Shown in pieces: positions 1 to 9,018 of a stretch of 64,000 nucleotides of DNA. How positions within the stretch are numbered: the stretch's first letter is position 1; each line of letters opens with the position of its first letter. Source of the DNA: Natronolimnobius baerhuensis. GTDB taxonomy: Archaea > Halobacteriota > Halobacteria > Halobacteriales > Natrialbaceae. The stretch is taken from NCBI RefSeq assembly GCF_002177135.1, contig NZ_MWPH01000002.1, positions 1,197,255 through 1,261,254 of the forward strand, in the 5' to 3' direction. Under the pieces are notes generated by a model. The model ran no database searches, was not told where the DNA came from, and saw only the letters and a list, made by a program, of their open reading frames with translations. The translations under genes were made by a program, and so were the position numbers.

Positions 1-520
1 CGGGAAGCGAGTCGGCAGAGCGCCGAACGCCAGTGATTCGAACGCCGAGCGCGCCGAGTACCTCGGCGACGCCGCCGCCGAGCGTGCCGGTGCCGACGAC
101 GCAGGCGGTCGTTCCGGGCAGGGTAAACGCCTCGTCCCATGCCGGACGACCCCCGCGACACTCCTGCTGGGCGGCGACGTGTGTATGGAGCCGACGCGCA
201 AACGCGAGCAGGTAGCCCGCGACCGTCTCGCCGACCGAGCGGTCGTGGATTCCCGTGCTATTGGTGAGCACAACGTCGTGCTCGTCGAACGCCTCGAGCG
301 GAAAGCGGTCGACGCCAGCTTGAATCGAGTGCACCCAGTCGACCTCGAGAAACGCTTCCCGGTGCTCGAGCGTGATGACGGCGTCGCAGGCGGCGATTTC
401 GTCGTCACCGACCACGTCGACCGTCGCCGGACAGTCTGCGAGTTCGTCGCGCAACTCCGCAGGTGGAAACACCTGTTCGACCGACTCGTGAACACCGATT
501 CGCTCGAGATCGAACTGCAT
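1..520 (-). CDS. D-2-hydroxyacid dehydrogenase, N-terminal part (runs off window)
   Basis: The minus strand from an ATG at 518-520 reads open to the left edge, giving about 173 residues of an NAD-dependent 2-hydroxyacid dehydrogenase of the SerA/GyaR type. The first ~115 residues look like the substrate-binding lobe (WVHSIQAGVDRFPLEAF, then LTNSTGIHDRSVGETVAGY). A Rossmann nucleotide-binding start follows (TTACVVGTGTLGGGVAEVL, a GxGxxGxxxA pattern). The family reduces or oxidises 2-oxo/2-hydroxy acids in the cytoplasm. The catalytic Arg/Glu/His residues lie beyond the window, so the substrate cannot be judged. The plus-strand frames over this stretch are shadows. Confidence 0.85.
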   Translation of the reverse strand, partial: MQFDLERIGVHESVEQVFPPAELRDELADCPATVDVVGDDEIAACDAVITLEHREAFLEVDWVHSIQAGVDRFPLEAFDEHDVVLTNSTGIHDRSVGETVAGYLLAFARRLHTHVAAQQECRGGRPAWDEAFTLPGTTACVVGTGTLGGGVAEVLGALGVRITGVRRSADSLP

Positions 521-904
521 GCCCGTCGATACGGCCGAGCCACGGTTGAACGTTTGCGTTCCCTCACCACGGTGCCGTCAGCCGAGCCGTGTTCGTTCGG
601 GATCGATAACGTGACACTACGCGCCGTGATCCGCTCGCTGTACGGAACCCGTACTACCGGACTCCCCTCTCGCTACGCAGCCAGCCGAGACTCGATTCTG
701 TTGGGACGCGCGTGTAATTCGTTGATACCGAGGCATTCGTATGGCCGTCTCGCGCCGGCGGTCGGCCTCGTGCCGAGTATCCACACTGGACAGACGTTCT
801 GTACTTTTGGCGATGAGAGTCATTCTGCATCTACTCCGAGGAGTCCGTTGCTTGTCTCTCAATAACAAGGATGCCGGGTGAGTTCAGGACTGGTACACAG
901 TCAT
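521..904. other. Intergenic region between divergent genes
   Basis: This 384-base stretch separates the minus-strand dehydrogenase from the plus-strand lipoprotein and should carry both promoters. The reading frames crossing it are arginine-rich and lack family motifs, so I see no gene. No repeat or strong hairpin was noticed. Confidence 0.6.
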
Positions 905-2215
905 ATGAAACGGCGCTCCTATCTCACGACGTCAGCAATCACTGTAACCGCGTTCGCAGGCTGTACCGGCGGCGACTCAGCACAGCGCAGCCAGGACGAC
1001 GCGACCGTCGATGACGACGACCGAGACGATGCCGACGGCGGCGAGGATTCCGTCGACGAAGGTGACTCCGATGACGACGAGCGTGCGGACGACGGGCCGG
1101 GGATACTGGGCACCTTCGACGACTTCGAGGATCTCGGACAGTGGGACGCGGTCGTCGGCGAACTCGAGGCGGACACCGAGCGCGCGTTCGAGGGCACGCA
1201 GTCGGCCCGTCTCCGGTCGTCTGACGACGACGAGCAGGTCATGATCAGACGGGAACTCGCGGAGCCAATCGACGTCCGCGGGGCCGCCCCCGCGCTCGCG
1301 CTCGCGGCCGACGACATGGCGAATCCGGTGATCCACCTCCGAGACGAGAGTGGGGACACCCTCCAGTACAAACAGCACGTTCGCGACTACTACCCGTTCA
1401 TTAGGCGGAACTTCGGACACACGGCGATCAGCGGCGATCCGGACCTGAGTGCGATTACCGAAATCGCCGTGTCCGACTGGAGCGGCGACCAGGGGCGCGA
1501 CGTCTGGATCGACGACCTCCACTTCGTCCCCCGCATCACTGAGGGCCGCGTACTGCTCCAGTTCCAAGGCGGATTCGAGACGGACTACACGCTCGCGTAT
1601 CCGATTCTCGAGGAGTACGGCCTCGAGGCGTCGACGTTCGTCGCCACCGACAGGATCCGACCGACCGAATCGGCCGAGGGTGATCGACTGACCGAAGCGC
1701 AACTCGCCGAACTCGTCGACGCCGGCTGGTCGCTCGGCACCGTCGGCGCCCGCCATCAGCACCTGCGCGATGTCGACTCGGACCGACTCGAGTCGGACAT
1801 TCTCTCGCCCCTCGAGTGGTTCGACGAGCGCGGCTACGACGACGCGCGATACTTCGCGTTCCCCGGCGGCCAGTTCGACCAGGAGATGCTCGACATCGTC
1901 GGCGACCACTACGACCTCGGCTTCTCGGGTCGCCACCGGGCCCAGGCGTACGCGACCAGCCCGCTCACTATCACGCGCATCTCGGGCGGCGTCGACCGGC
2001 GGAACCTCACCGCCGAGCAGATGATCGATGCAATCGATTGGACGGCGACTCACGGCGGGCTCACGACGATCACCATCTACGAGATGGACGACGAGGACGC
2101 CGACGCGCTCGAGGAAACGGCTGCACACCTCTCGGACCTCGTCGACGCGGGCGAGATCGAACTGATCACACCAGCTGAAATCGCGGACGGGTTCGTCTAT
2201 CGAGAGCGTGAGTAG
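905..2215 (+). CDS. NodB-like polysaccharide deacetylase-family lipoprotein, catalytic residues degenerate
   Basis: The protein has 436 residues from the ATG at 905, chosen over an upstream GTG at 878 because it begins with a twin-arginine/lipobox signal (MKRRSYLTTS, then FAGC with Cys20). A long acidic linker of about 70 residues follows, then a beta-sandwich-like segment (about 75-205) and a NodB-type domain (about 210-430). The domain's first motif, normally FDDG, reads FQGG. The HxxxH metal motif is reduced to one or two histidines (TVGARHQH). The later FAFPGGQF motif is kept. The fold is therefore recognisable, but the protein may bind cell-surface glycan rather than deacetylate it. It is probably membrane-anchored outside the cell. 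Confidence 0.75.
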   Translation: MKRRSYLTTSAITVTAFAGCTGGDSAQRSQDDATVDDDDRDDADGGEDSVDEGDSDDDERADDGPGILGTFDDFEDLGQWDAVVGELEADTERAFEGTQSARLRSSDDDEQVMIRRELAEPIDVRGAAPALALAADDMANPVIHLRDESGDTLQYKQHVRDYYPFIRRNFGHTAISGDPDLSAITEIAVSDWSGDQGRDVWIDDLHFVPRITEGRVLLQFQGGFETDYTLAYPILEEYGLEASTFVATDRIRPTESAEGDRLTEAQLAELVDAGWSLGTVGARHQHLRDVDSDRLESDILSPLEWFDERGYDDARYFAFPGGQFDQEMLDIVGDHYDLGFSGRHRAQAYATSPLTITRISGGVDRRNLTAEQMIDAIDWTATHGGLTTITIYEMDDEDADALEETAAHLSDLVDAGEIELITPAEIADGFVYRERE

Positions 2216-2455
2216 ACGACGCCCGAGAAGCGTCGAGAACGCAACTTGGCGAAAAACGTTCGTCTCGAGACGGTCAAAGGGAGTGACCCTCTTCTCGCAT
2301 TCGACTGTTTATGCGGGTCTGTTGAGTTCCTTGATAGATGATCCGTTCCAGGAGTCGTGCTGAATACAGGACGCGAATGCGATACGAGATGGGACGAAGA
2401 CGGTGCTCGATCACTATAGAGAAAATACTTACCGATTCTTCGAACAGACATCGAT

Positions 2456-2926
2456 ATGGAGCGCAGAGACGTCCTTGGAACAGCGTGCTCGTTCGTAGTC
2501 GCTGCTGTTGCAGACTGTCTCTCTGACCAGGACGAAATCGGCATGAGCGATAGCGTTCCTACCGAGATCACGAACTGGGAAGCGACTCGCGATCTCGCTC
2601 AGGATGCAGTGCCAGCCTCAGATGAACCCCCGCGTATCACAGTCGATGGTGACTCGACAGTCGTGGTCGAAGGGTACATTATTTATCCCTCTGGAAATTG
2701 TGACGAACTCGTAATTTCTCCAGACCGAACAGAGTACGACCCGGAAGATGGCTCGCTCTCCGTGTGGGTAGGCTACATCCGTGACCAGGAACCAGGCGAA
2801 GACTGTTCGATACCCGAGTCCTCCACTCCATATCAAGTACGCGTTAGCTTCGACGACGGAGTACCTGACACCGTGACGGCCCTCGAGTACGGGAGTCACG
2901 GGGAGAGGGAAGCAACGAAGCCGTAG
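2456..2926 (+). CDS. Hypothetical twin-arginine lipoprotein
   Basis: This is a 156-residue protein of unknown function. It begins MERRDVLGT, a twin-arginine-like signal, with a short hydrophobic stretch and a possible lipobox ending at Cys21 (AVADC). The rest looks like a small extracellular beta domain, with a pair of cysteines (GNCDEL and GEDCSI) that could form a disulfide. An AT-rich AAATACTTA-like box lies about 25-30 bases upstream and suits a leaderless transcript. I recognise no family. The neighbouring lipoprotein on the same strand is separated by 240 bases, so the two are probably not one operon. Confidence 0.6.
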   Translation: MERRDVLGTACSFVVAAVADCLSDQDEIGMSDSVPTEITNWEATRDLAQDAVPASDEPPRITVDGDSTVVVEGYIIYPSGNCDELVISPDRTEYDPEDGSLSVWVGYIRDQEPGEDCSIPESSTPYQVRVSFDDGVPDTVTALEYGSHGEREATKP

Positions 2927-3199
2927 GTTGTGAGTGATCAAAGGCAGACCATACTGTTCGCACGAAGAGTGGACAGACAGTTTGTATCAGTCATAGAGAG
3001 TTTCAACAGGCCCGTTTATGTAACTCTCCACTGCGTGAATTACTCGAGTAGATGGCTCTCTGTATAGCGGAACGATGGTGGCTCAGTGAAACGTATCATC
3101 ACAAGGGGCTAAGCGGGGGTAACTTTCGTCATCGCCACCGATCAGGGGTTCGAGTGTCGGACGCAAAAAGCTCACGGACGGGAAACCGCCGTACTTGAT

Positions 3200-4609
3200 C
3201 TAACTCTCCTCGAGTCCGCGCAACTCCTCGACGATTGAATTGATCTCGTCGGCCTCGAGCGCGCCGCGTTCGGTCGCGAACGCGCTCACGCAGTCGGCCG
3301 GCGTCACGTCGAACGTCGGATTCAGCACGTCGATAGCGGCGTCGCCGTCGTACACCGCCAACCGGTCGCCGGACTCGAGGTTGAGTTCCTCCCGCGTCGA
3401 GACCTTGTCCGTCGCGGCGACGACCGTCACCGGAATTCCTTCGCGAGCGGCGGCGATAGCGGCGGCTCGCGTCCCCGTCTTGTTCACCACCGCACCGTCC
3501 GCGCGGATGGTGTCCGCGCCGACCACGACGCGGTCGACGGACTCGGTCGCGAGGACGTGAGCCACGGCTGCGTCGGTGTGAACCGAAACCGGACACTCGA
3601 GTCCCTCGTCTGCGGCCAGTTCCTCCGCGACGGCGACGCCCTCCCGTGCCGGCCGGGATTCGGCGACGAACACCCGCGACGGCTCGCCCTGACGCAACGC
3701 CTCGAAGACGGTGCCCGAGCGCGAGAGCGTCAGTACCGACCCGTCGATTAACTCGCTCGCCGTCGCCGCCGCGTCGTCGTCGGCCGCGAGCGCGCGCTCG
3801 ATTCCGGTGTGGGCTGCCTCGAGGACGGCGGGCGCGCCAGCGTCGATATCGTCAGCATCCTCGTCGTCGCTTTCCAACGCCTCGGCCAGCACCCGATTCA
3901 CCCGGTTTCGAAGCACGGCCATCGAGGGCCGGGCCTCGAGCAATCTGCTCGCGAGTTCCGCGAGTTCTTCGCGTTCGCCGTCGGAATCAACGCTGGACTC
4001 ACGAGTCCCCCGGTCGCCGTTCCGAGGCGACTCCGTCGTCTCGCTCTCTTCTCGCTCTGCGACCAGCAAACCAGCGCGGTCGCGCAGCACCTCGAGTGCG
4101 CGAATCGAGAGATAAGCCGCACCGTGATCGTCATCTGCGGTGATCGAGCGCACGGTCGGCGCGACGCGCTCGTAGGCCGTCCAGAGTTCGGGGACGACCG
4201 GAATATCGGGGTCAACGCCCTCGAGCGCCGCCGTCGGCGACACCCACTCGAACTCGTCGTGCTCGTCGCTCAGTTCGATTTCGGGGTCGTCGACAGTGAC
4301 ATCGAACAGGTACGGATGAACCACCCACTCGCGGCTTTCCTCGAGCGTCTCGTCTTCGAATTGGACCGGCCGCCCGGAGCGGACGAGTGAGAGTGCGTCG
4401 TCCTCGAGGCCAGTCTCCTCGCTGATCTCGACGCGAACCTGTTCGCCGGGATCGCCTTCGGCGAAGCCTGAGGCGCCGCCCCACAGCCCCTGATAGGTGC
4501 CGACGGCGTCGCTGCGACGCAAGAGCAGTACCTCCCCGCGGTGGCGGCAAAACGCGGTGACGACGTGCGTTTCGTCGCCCTCGGCCGCTGAATCGTGCGC
4601 ATCGCTCAT
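3200..4609 (-). CDS. NUDIX domain fused to eIF2B alpha-like (ribose-1,5-bisphosphate isomerase-like) domain
   Basis: The protein has 469 residues from the ATG at 4607-4609; a second ATG at 4660 would add 17 residues. Residues ~1-150 form a NUDIX hydrolase-like domain (VTAFCRHRGEVLLLRRSD, WGGASGFAEGDPGEQV, VEISEETGL). Its box keeps the EExGL end but lacks the usual Arg-Glu pair. Residues ~190-465 match the eIF2B/ribose-1,5-bisphosphate isomerase/MtnA superfamily ([48 protein letters not shown]). Such proteins act on phosphorylated ribose or bind nucleotides. The fusion suggests one enzyme acting on a nucleotide-derived sugar phosphate. Substrate is unknown. Confidence 0.8.
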   Translation of the reverse strand: MSDAHDSAAEGDETHVVTAFCRHRGEVLLLRRSDAVGTYQGLWGGASGFAEGDPGEQVRVEISEETGLEDDALSLVRSGRPVQFEDETLEESREWVVHPYLFDVTVDDPEIELSDEHDEFEWVSPTAALEGVDPDIPVVPELWTAYERVAPTVRSITADDDHGAAYLSIRALEVLRDRAGLLVAEREESETTESPRNGDRGTRESSVDSDGEREELAELASRLLEARPSMAVLRNRVNRVLAEALESDDEDADDIDAGAPAVLEAAHTGIERALAADDDAAATASELIDGSVLTLSRSGTVFEALRQGEPSRVFVAESRPAREGVAVAEELAADEGLECPVSVHTDAAVAHVLATESVDRVVVGADTIRADGAVVNKTGTRAAAIAAAREGIPVTVVAATDKVSTREELNLESGDRLAVYDGDAAIDVLNPTFDVTPADCVSAFATERGALEADEINSIVEELRGLEES

Positions 4610-4734
4610 ACGCCGACCGACGGCACCCGCGGGGGAATCGCTTTCGGGATTCGACAGCACCAGGCGGTGCTCGGCTTGTTTTGTCGATCAGTCCTCGAGA
4701 CAGTCGTCGATCAGCGTTCAAGACCGGCCGTCGT

Positions 4735-5013
4735 CTACGCGTTCTCGGCTCGAATCCAGTAGGGAAAACTCGGGAGCGCGAGGAGGAGCGCCACGAACGC
4801 AACAGGGAGTTGCCAGTCGTCGGGAAACTCGGAGACGAACAGAACAAGTAACAGAGAGACAGATGCCGCGCCAGACGCAATCGTGACGCTGATCGATGCG
4901 CCGCGAAGTGAGACGAGAATCGGCACTAAACAAAGCGTCAGCACTGCCAGTACTCTCCCTAGTTCGAACACGAGCGTTACGCACCCATAGAAGAACAATA
5001 GAACTGCTGACAC
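4735..5013 (-). CDS. Small integral membrane protein
   Basis: This 92-residue protein has three hydrophobic stretches (LLFFYGCVTLVFELG, VLTLCLVPILVS plus ISVTIASGAASVSLLLVLF, and LPVAFVALLLALPSFPYW) and ends in a short charged tail. It reads as a three- or four-helix membrane protein with no recognised domain. It lies head-to-head with hyuA across 107 bases, which must hold both promoters, and about 125 bases upstream of the NUDIX fusion gene on the same strand. Function is unknown. Confidence 0.55.
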   Translation of the reverse strand: MSAVLLFFYGCVTLVFELGRVLAVLTLCLVPILVSLRGASISVTIASGAASVSLLLVLFVSEFPDDWQLPVAFVALLLALPSFPYWIRAENA

Positions 5014-5120
5014 ATATCGCTTCTCGAGCGGACGGCGACAGACAAAATGAGAGACCCGAGTCGGCCACTCGAGGCCGACAGTGCGTGAACTATACGCGGG
5101 TCGCGTTCGATGACCGAACC

Positions 5121-7202
5121 ATGACCATCGATACCACCGCCGACGACGCCCGAATCGGCGTCGATGTTGGCGGCACGTTCACCGACGTGGCGCTCTCCGT
5201 TGGCGACCGACTCGTCACCGCGAAAGTGCCGACGACCGATCCCCAGCACCGCGGCGTCCTCGAGGGGATCGATAAAGCCTGCGCCGAGACCGATATCGAT
5301 CCTGCCGACATCGCCGAGTTCGCCCACGCGATGACCGTCTCGGTCAACGCCCTGCTCGAGCGCGACGGCGCGAAGACTGCACTCATCACGACCGAGGGAT
5401 TTCGAGACGTCCTCGAGATCGGCCGGCAGAACCGGCCGCATCTGTACGATCTCGAGGCCGAGAAACCCGAACCGCTCGTGGCCCGTGACCGACGGTTCGA
5501 ACTCGACGAGCGGACGACGACCGACGGCCTCGAGCGCGCGGTCGATCCGGACGCGGTCCGCGACCTCGCCGAACTTATCCGCGAGCGCGATGTCGAGTCC
5601 GTTGCTGTCTGTCTGCTGCACTCCTACGCTGATCCGGCGAACGAACAGGCCGTCGCCGAGGTTCTTCGCGAAGAGCTTTCAGTTCCAGTGTCGGCCTCCC
5701 ACGAGGTGCTCGCGGAGTTTCGCGAGTTCGAGCGCACGTCGACGACGGCGGTCGACGCCTACGTGCGACCGGCAATCGACGACTACGTCGGCCGGCTGGT
5801 CGAGCACGCACGCGAGGACGGACTGCCAGCCCCGCGAATTATGCAGGCAAACGGCGGCATCGCGGACCCCGAAACCGTCCGCGAACACGCCGTGACGACA
5901 GTTCTCTCCGGCCCCGCAGCAGGCGTCGTGGGTGCAGGAGCAACAGTCGACGCGGACGAGCGGGGTGCGGAGAGTGACGACGATGGCCCGCTCGAGGGGC
6001 TGGTCACCTTCGATATGGGCGGCACCTCGAGCGACGTGAGCCTCGTCCGCGACGGACGGGCCGAACGGGCCACGGACGCCGAAATCGACGGCCTCCCGAT
6101 CCGAACGCCGATGGTCGACGTGAACACCGTCGGCGCGGGCGGCGGCTCGATTGCCTGGGTCGACGCCGGCGGCGCGCTCCGGGTCGGCCCCCGCTCTGCC
6201 GGTGCCGATCCGGGGCCGGTCTGCTACGGCAACGGCGGCACCGAGCCGACAGTCACCGACGCGAACGTCGTGCTGGGCTACATCGGCCCCGAAACCGCGC
6301 TGGGCGGTGAGATGACCCTCGACATCGACGCTGCCCGCGAGGCCCTCGAGCGACTCGCAGCCGAGGCCGACTTAGACGGCCCGCTCGAGGCCGCTCGCGG
6401 CGTCTACCGGGTTGCGAACGCGACGATGACACGAACGATCCGCGCGGTGACGGTCGAGCGCGGGCACGACCCGCGCGAGTTCGCGCTGGTGGGCTTCGGC
6501 GGCGCGGGGCCGATGCACGCCGCAGCGCTGGCCGATTCCCTCGAGATCGGGCGCGTCGTCGTCCCGCGACCGGGTGGCGTGCTCTCGGCGTTCGGCTTGC
6601 TGGCGGCCGACGAGAGCTACGACGCCGTCCGGACGGTTGGTTCAACACTGGATGATGCAGAGTCAGAGGCACTCGAGGTCGTCTACGACGACCTCGTTGC
6701 GGACGTGCTCGCGGACGCCTCAGACCCTGACGCCGCACGGGTCGAACGCGGCGCGGACTGTCGGTATGCGGGCCAGAGCTTCGAACTGTCCGTCGACGTC
6801 GACGAGTCGCTCGACCTCGAGACCGTCGCTGAGCGCTTCCACGCGGCCCACGAACGCGCCTACGGCTACGCGCTCGAGGAGACAATCGAGATCGTCAACC
6901 TGCGCGCGACGGCGACCGTCCCGGGCTCGGATCCAGCGATCCACCACGACGGCGCGGGCGACGCACGCGTCGGAACGCGCGAGGCGTACTTCCCGGAAAC
7001 CGGCGATGAACCCCGAGAAACCGCCGTCTACGACCGTGATCGACTCGAGGCGGGAGCGACGCTCGAGGGGCCGGCGATCCTCGAGCAGGCCGAGAGCACG
7101 ACCGTCGTTCCGCCGTCGTGGGCGGGCGAACTGCTGGCTAACGGGACGCTCGTGTTGACGCGTGCGGACGAGCGGGACGAGATGGAGGTGAGTGACCGAT
7201 GA
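5121..7202 (+). CDS. hyuA: N-methylhydantoinase A / 5-oxoprolinase A-type subunit
   Basis: The protein has 693 residues from the ATG at 5121, where the conserved N-terminus begins (ARIGVDVGGTFTDVALSV, the ASKHA-fold phosphate-binding start). Later hallmarks are EFAHAMTVSVNALLERDGAK, VLSGPAAGVVGA, VTFDMGGTSSDVSLV, VNTVGAGGGSIAW, and the C-terminal ALVGFGGAGPMHAAALA. HyuA proteins couple ATP hydrolysis to opening of five-membered cyclic amides (hydantoins, 5-oxoproline) together with HyuB. The stop overlaps the hyuB start by four bases (ATGA), so the two are translationally coupled. Longer upstream starts exist but add unconserved Arg-rich sequence. The exact substrate cannot be set from sequence. 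Confidence 0.92.
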   Translation: MTIDTTADDARIGVDVGGTFTDVALSVGDRLVTAKVPTTDPQHRGVLEGIDKACAETDIDPADIAEFAHAMTVSVNALLERDGAKTALITTEGFRDVLEIGRQNRPHLYDLEAEKPEPLVARDRRFELDERTTTDGLERAVDPDAVRDLAELIRERDVESVAVCLLHSYADPANEQAVAEVLREELSVPVSASHEVLAEFREFERTSTTAVDAYVRPAIDDYVGRLVEHAREDGLPAPRIMQANGGIADPETVREHAVTTVLSGPAAGVVGAGATVDADERGAESDDDGPLEGLVTFDMGGTSSDVSLVRDGRAERATDAEIDGLPIRTPMVDVNTVGAGGGSIAWVDAGGALRVGPRSAGADPGPVCYGNGGTEPTVTDANVVLGYIGPETALGGEMTLDIDAAREALERLAAEADLDGPLEAARGVYRVANATMTRTIRAVTVERGHDPREFALVGFGGAGPMHAAALADSLEIGRVVVPRPGGVLSAFGLLAADESYDAVRTVGSTLDDAESEALEVVYDDLVADVLADASDPDAARVERGADCRYAGQSFELSVDVDESLDLETVAERFHAAHERAYGYALEETIEIVNLRATATVPGSDPAIHHDGAGDARVGTREAYFPETGDEPRETAVYDRDRLEAGATLEGPAILEQAESTTVVPPSWAGELLANGTLVLTRADERDEMEVSDR

Positions 7203-8803
7203 CTGAGCACTCCGCAATCGATCCGGTGACGCTCGAGGTCCTGCGAAATCAACTCGAAAGCGTCGCTGAGGAGATGGGACAGACGCTCATCCGCGGAGCG
7301 TACTCGCCGAACATCAAGGAACGCCGGGACTGCTCGACAGCGCTGTTCGACGCGGAGGGCCGGATGATCGCCCAGGCCGAACACATTCCGGTGCATCTGG
7401 GCGCGATGCCCGCAGCCGTCGACGCGGTCCTCGAGTGCGACCCCGAGCCGGGCGACGTGTTCGTGCTCAACGACCCCTTCGCGGGCGGGACGCATCTGCC
7501 GGACGTGACGATGGTCTCGCCGCTCGCCGTTGGTACGGCCGGACGAGCGAACGAGTGCGACGAGGACGGCGAGAACAGCGCAGAAATCGTCGGCTACGCC
7601 GTCTCCCGCGCCCACCACGCAGACGTTGGCGGGATGACCCCCGGAAGCATGCCTGCTGGCGCGCAAGAAATCTATCAAGAGGGACTCCGGATACCGCCCA
7701 CACGGCTCGTCGCAGGCGGCGAGACGCGCGCGGACGTACGCTCGCTGATCCTCGCGAACGTCCGCAATCCGCGCGAGCGACGGGCGGACCTGCGGGCACA
7801 GCAAGCCGCAAACGAACGCGCGTCGGAGCGCCTCGAGAGCTTGTTCGCCGAACACGGCCGCGACACCGTCCTCGAGGGCTTTTCCGCCGTCATCGACTAC
7901 TCGCGCGAGCGAATCGAGTCGGAACTTGAGGCGCTGCCAGACGGCACCTATCGGGCGACCGACGTGCTCGAGGGCGACGGCGTCACCGACGAAGATATCG
8001 AGATCTGTGCCACCGTGACGGTCGACGGCGCGACGCTCGAGGTCGATTTCGCGGGCACGGCAGACCAACTCGCGGGCAACTGTAACGCGCCGCTGTCGGT
8101 CGCACAGAGTGCAGTCTACTTCGTCGTGCGCTGTCTCACGGACCCCGAAATCCCGCCGAACGAGGGCTGTTACGACCCCGTCAGTGTACACGCGCCCGAG
8201 GGTTCCTTGTTGAATCCGGAGCCGCCCGCAGCGGTCGTCGGCGGCAACGTCGAGACCAGCCAGCGCGTGACGGACGTGGTCTTTGCAGCGCTCGCACAGG
8301 CCGCACCCGACCGCGTGCCCGCACAGGGCCAGGGAACGATGAATAACCTCACAATCGGCGGCCGCGACGGCTCGTTTACCTACTACGAGACCATCGGCGG
8401 CGGCTTCGGTGCCCGATCCGACCGCGACGGCATGGACGGCGTCCAGGTCGGCATGACCAACACCCTGAACACGCCCGTCGAATCCCTCGAGGCGGAGTAC
8501 CCGCTCCGGGTCGAGCGCTACGCGCTTCGGGAGGGAAGCGGCGGCCGCGGCCGGCACCGGGGTGGGATGGGCATCGAGCGCAGCGTCACCCTCGAGTCGG
8601 ATGCGACGGTCTCGCTGTTGACCGAGCGCCGCCGTCACGCGCCAAAGGGCGTCGACGGCGGCGAAAACGGTGCAGTCGGCGAGAATCTCATCGACGGGGA
8701 GACTGTGCCCGCGAAGACAACGCTTGACGTGGAAGCGGGGACGACCGTCACGGTGCGGACGCCGGGCGGGGGCGGGCACGGCGATCCAGAGAAGTCACAA
8801 TAA
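7199..8803 (+). CDS. hyuB: N-methylhydantoinase B / 5-oxoprolinase B-type subunit
   Basis: The protein has 534 residues and starts in the ATGA overlap with hyuA. Family signatures are [19 protein letters not shown] at the N-terminus, [54 protein letters not shown], and the glycine-rich C-terminus ([29 protein letters not shown]). HyuB carries out amide ring hydrolysis with HyuA as ATP-dependent partner, in the cytoplasm. The pair is complete and intact, and forms its own two-gene operon. The 199 bases after it hold no gene but contain most of an 86-bp MITE-like element. Confidence 0.92.
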   Translation: MTEHSAIDPVTLEVLRNQLESVAEEMGQTLIRGAYSPNIKERRDCSTALFDAEGRMIAQAEHIPVHLGAMPAAVDAVLECDPEPGDVFVLNDPFAGGTHLPDVTMVSPLAVGTAGRANECDEDGENSAEIVGYAVSRAHHADVGGMTPGSMPAGAQEIYQEGLRIPPTRLVAGGETRADVRSLILANVRNPRERRADLRAQQAANERASERLESLFAEHGRDTVLEGFSAVIDYSRERIESELEALPDGTYRATDVLEGDGVTDEDIEICATVTVDGATLEVDFAGTADQLAGNCNAPLSVAQSAVYFVVRCLTDPEIPPNEGCYDPVSVHAPEGSLLNPEPPAAVVGGNVETSQRVTDVVFAALAQAAPDRVPAQGQGTMNNLTIGGRDGSFTYYETIGGGFGARSDRDGMDGVQVGMTNTLNTPVESLEAEYPLRVERYALREGSGGRGRHRGGMGIERSVTLESDATVSLLTERRRHAPKGVDGGENGAVGENLIDGETVPAKTTLDVEAGTTVTVRTPGGGGHGDPEKSQ

Positions 8804-8932
8804 GCCGCTGCTATCATGTGGTTTCTCGTGTAGCTACAGACAGGTTCTCTCTGGCTAGGCAGAACACTTTGATTCGCTGAAAAAGCCTCGTTCCCTACCG
8901 TGCTTGGTTCTGTCCGTTCACTCGGGTGGAAC

Positions 8933-9018
8933 CTATAGTAACAACTGAAACTGTTTACACACCAATCGCATAGCCGTCGTTCGATTGGGTGTGCACTGAC
9001 TTTCAGTGGCTACTATAG
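8933..9018. mobile_element. 86-bp MITE-like inverted-repeat element, copy 1
   Basis: The element starts CTATAGTAACAACTGAAA and ends with the imperfect inverse, TTTCAGTGGCTACTATAG. An inner palindrome (CCAATCGCATAG...TCGATTGG) makes the whole unit fold as one hairpin. A second copy of exactly the same length lies at 36518-36603, with the same ends and a diverged middle. There is no coding capacity. The CTATAG ends are themselves palindromic, so they could be part of the terminal repeats or a target duplication. The right end overlaps the last codons of the histidine kinase gene at 9003. Confidence 0.75.

Noticed and set aside
179..865. Open 228-codon plus-strand frame
   Set aside because: It is the shadow of the minus-strand hydroxyacid dehydrogenase, whose Rossmann motif and start are clear.
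7028..8779. Long 583-codon minus-strand frame opposite hyuB
   Set aside because: GC-rich haloarchaeal genes leave long open antisense frames; hyuA and hyuB motifs fix the coding strand.
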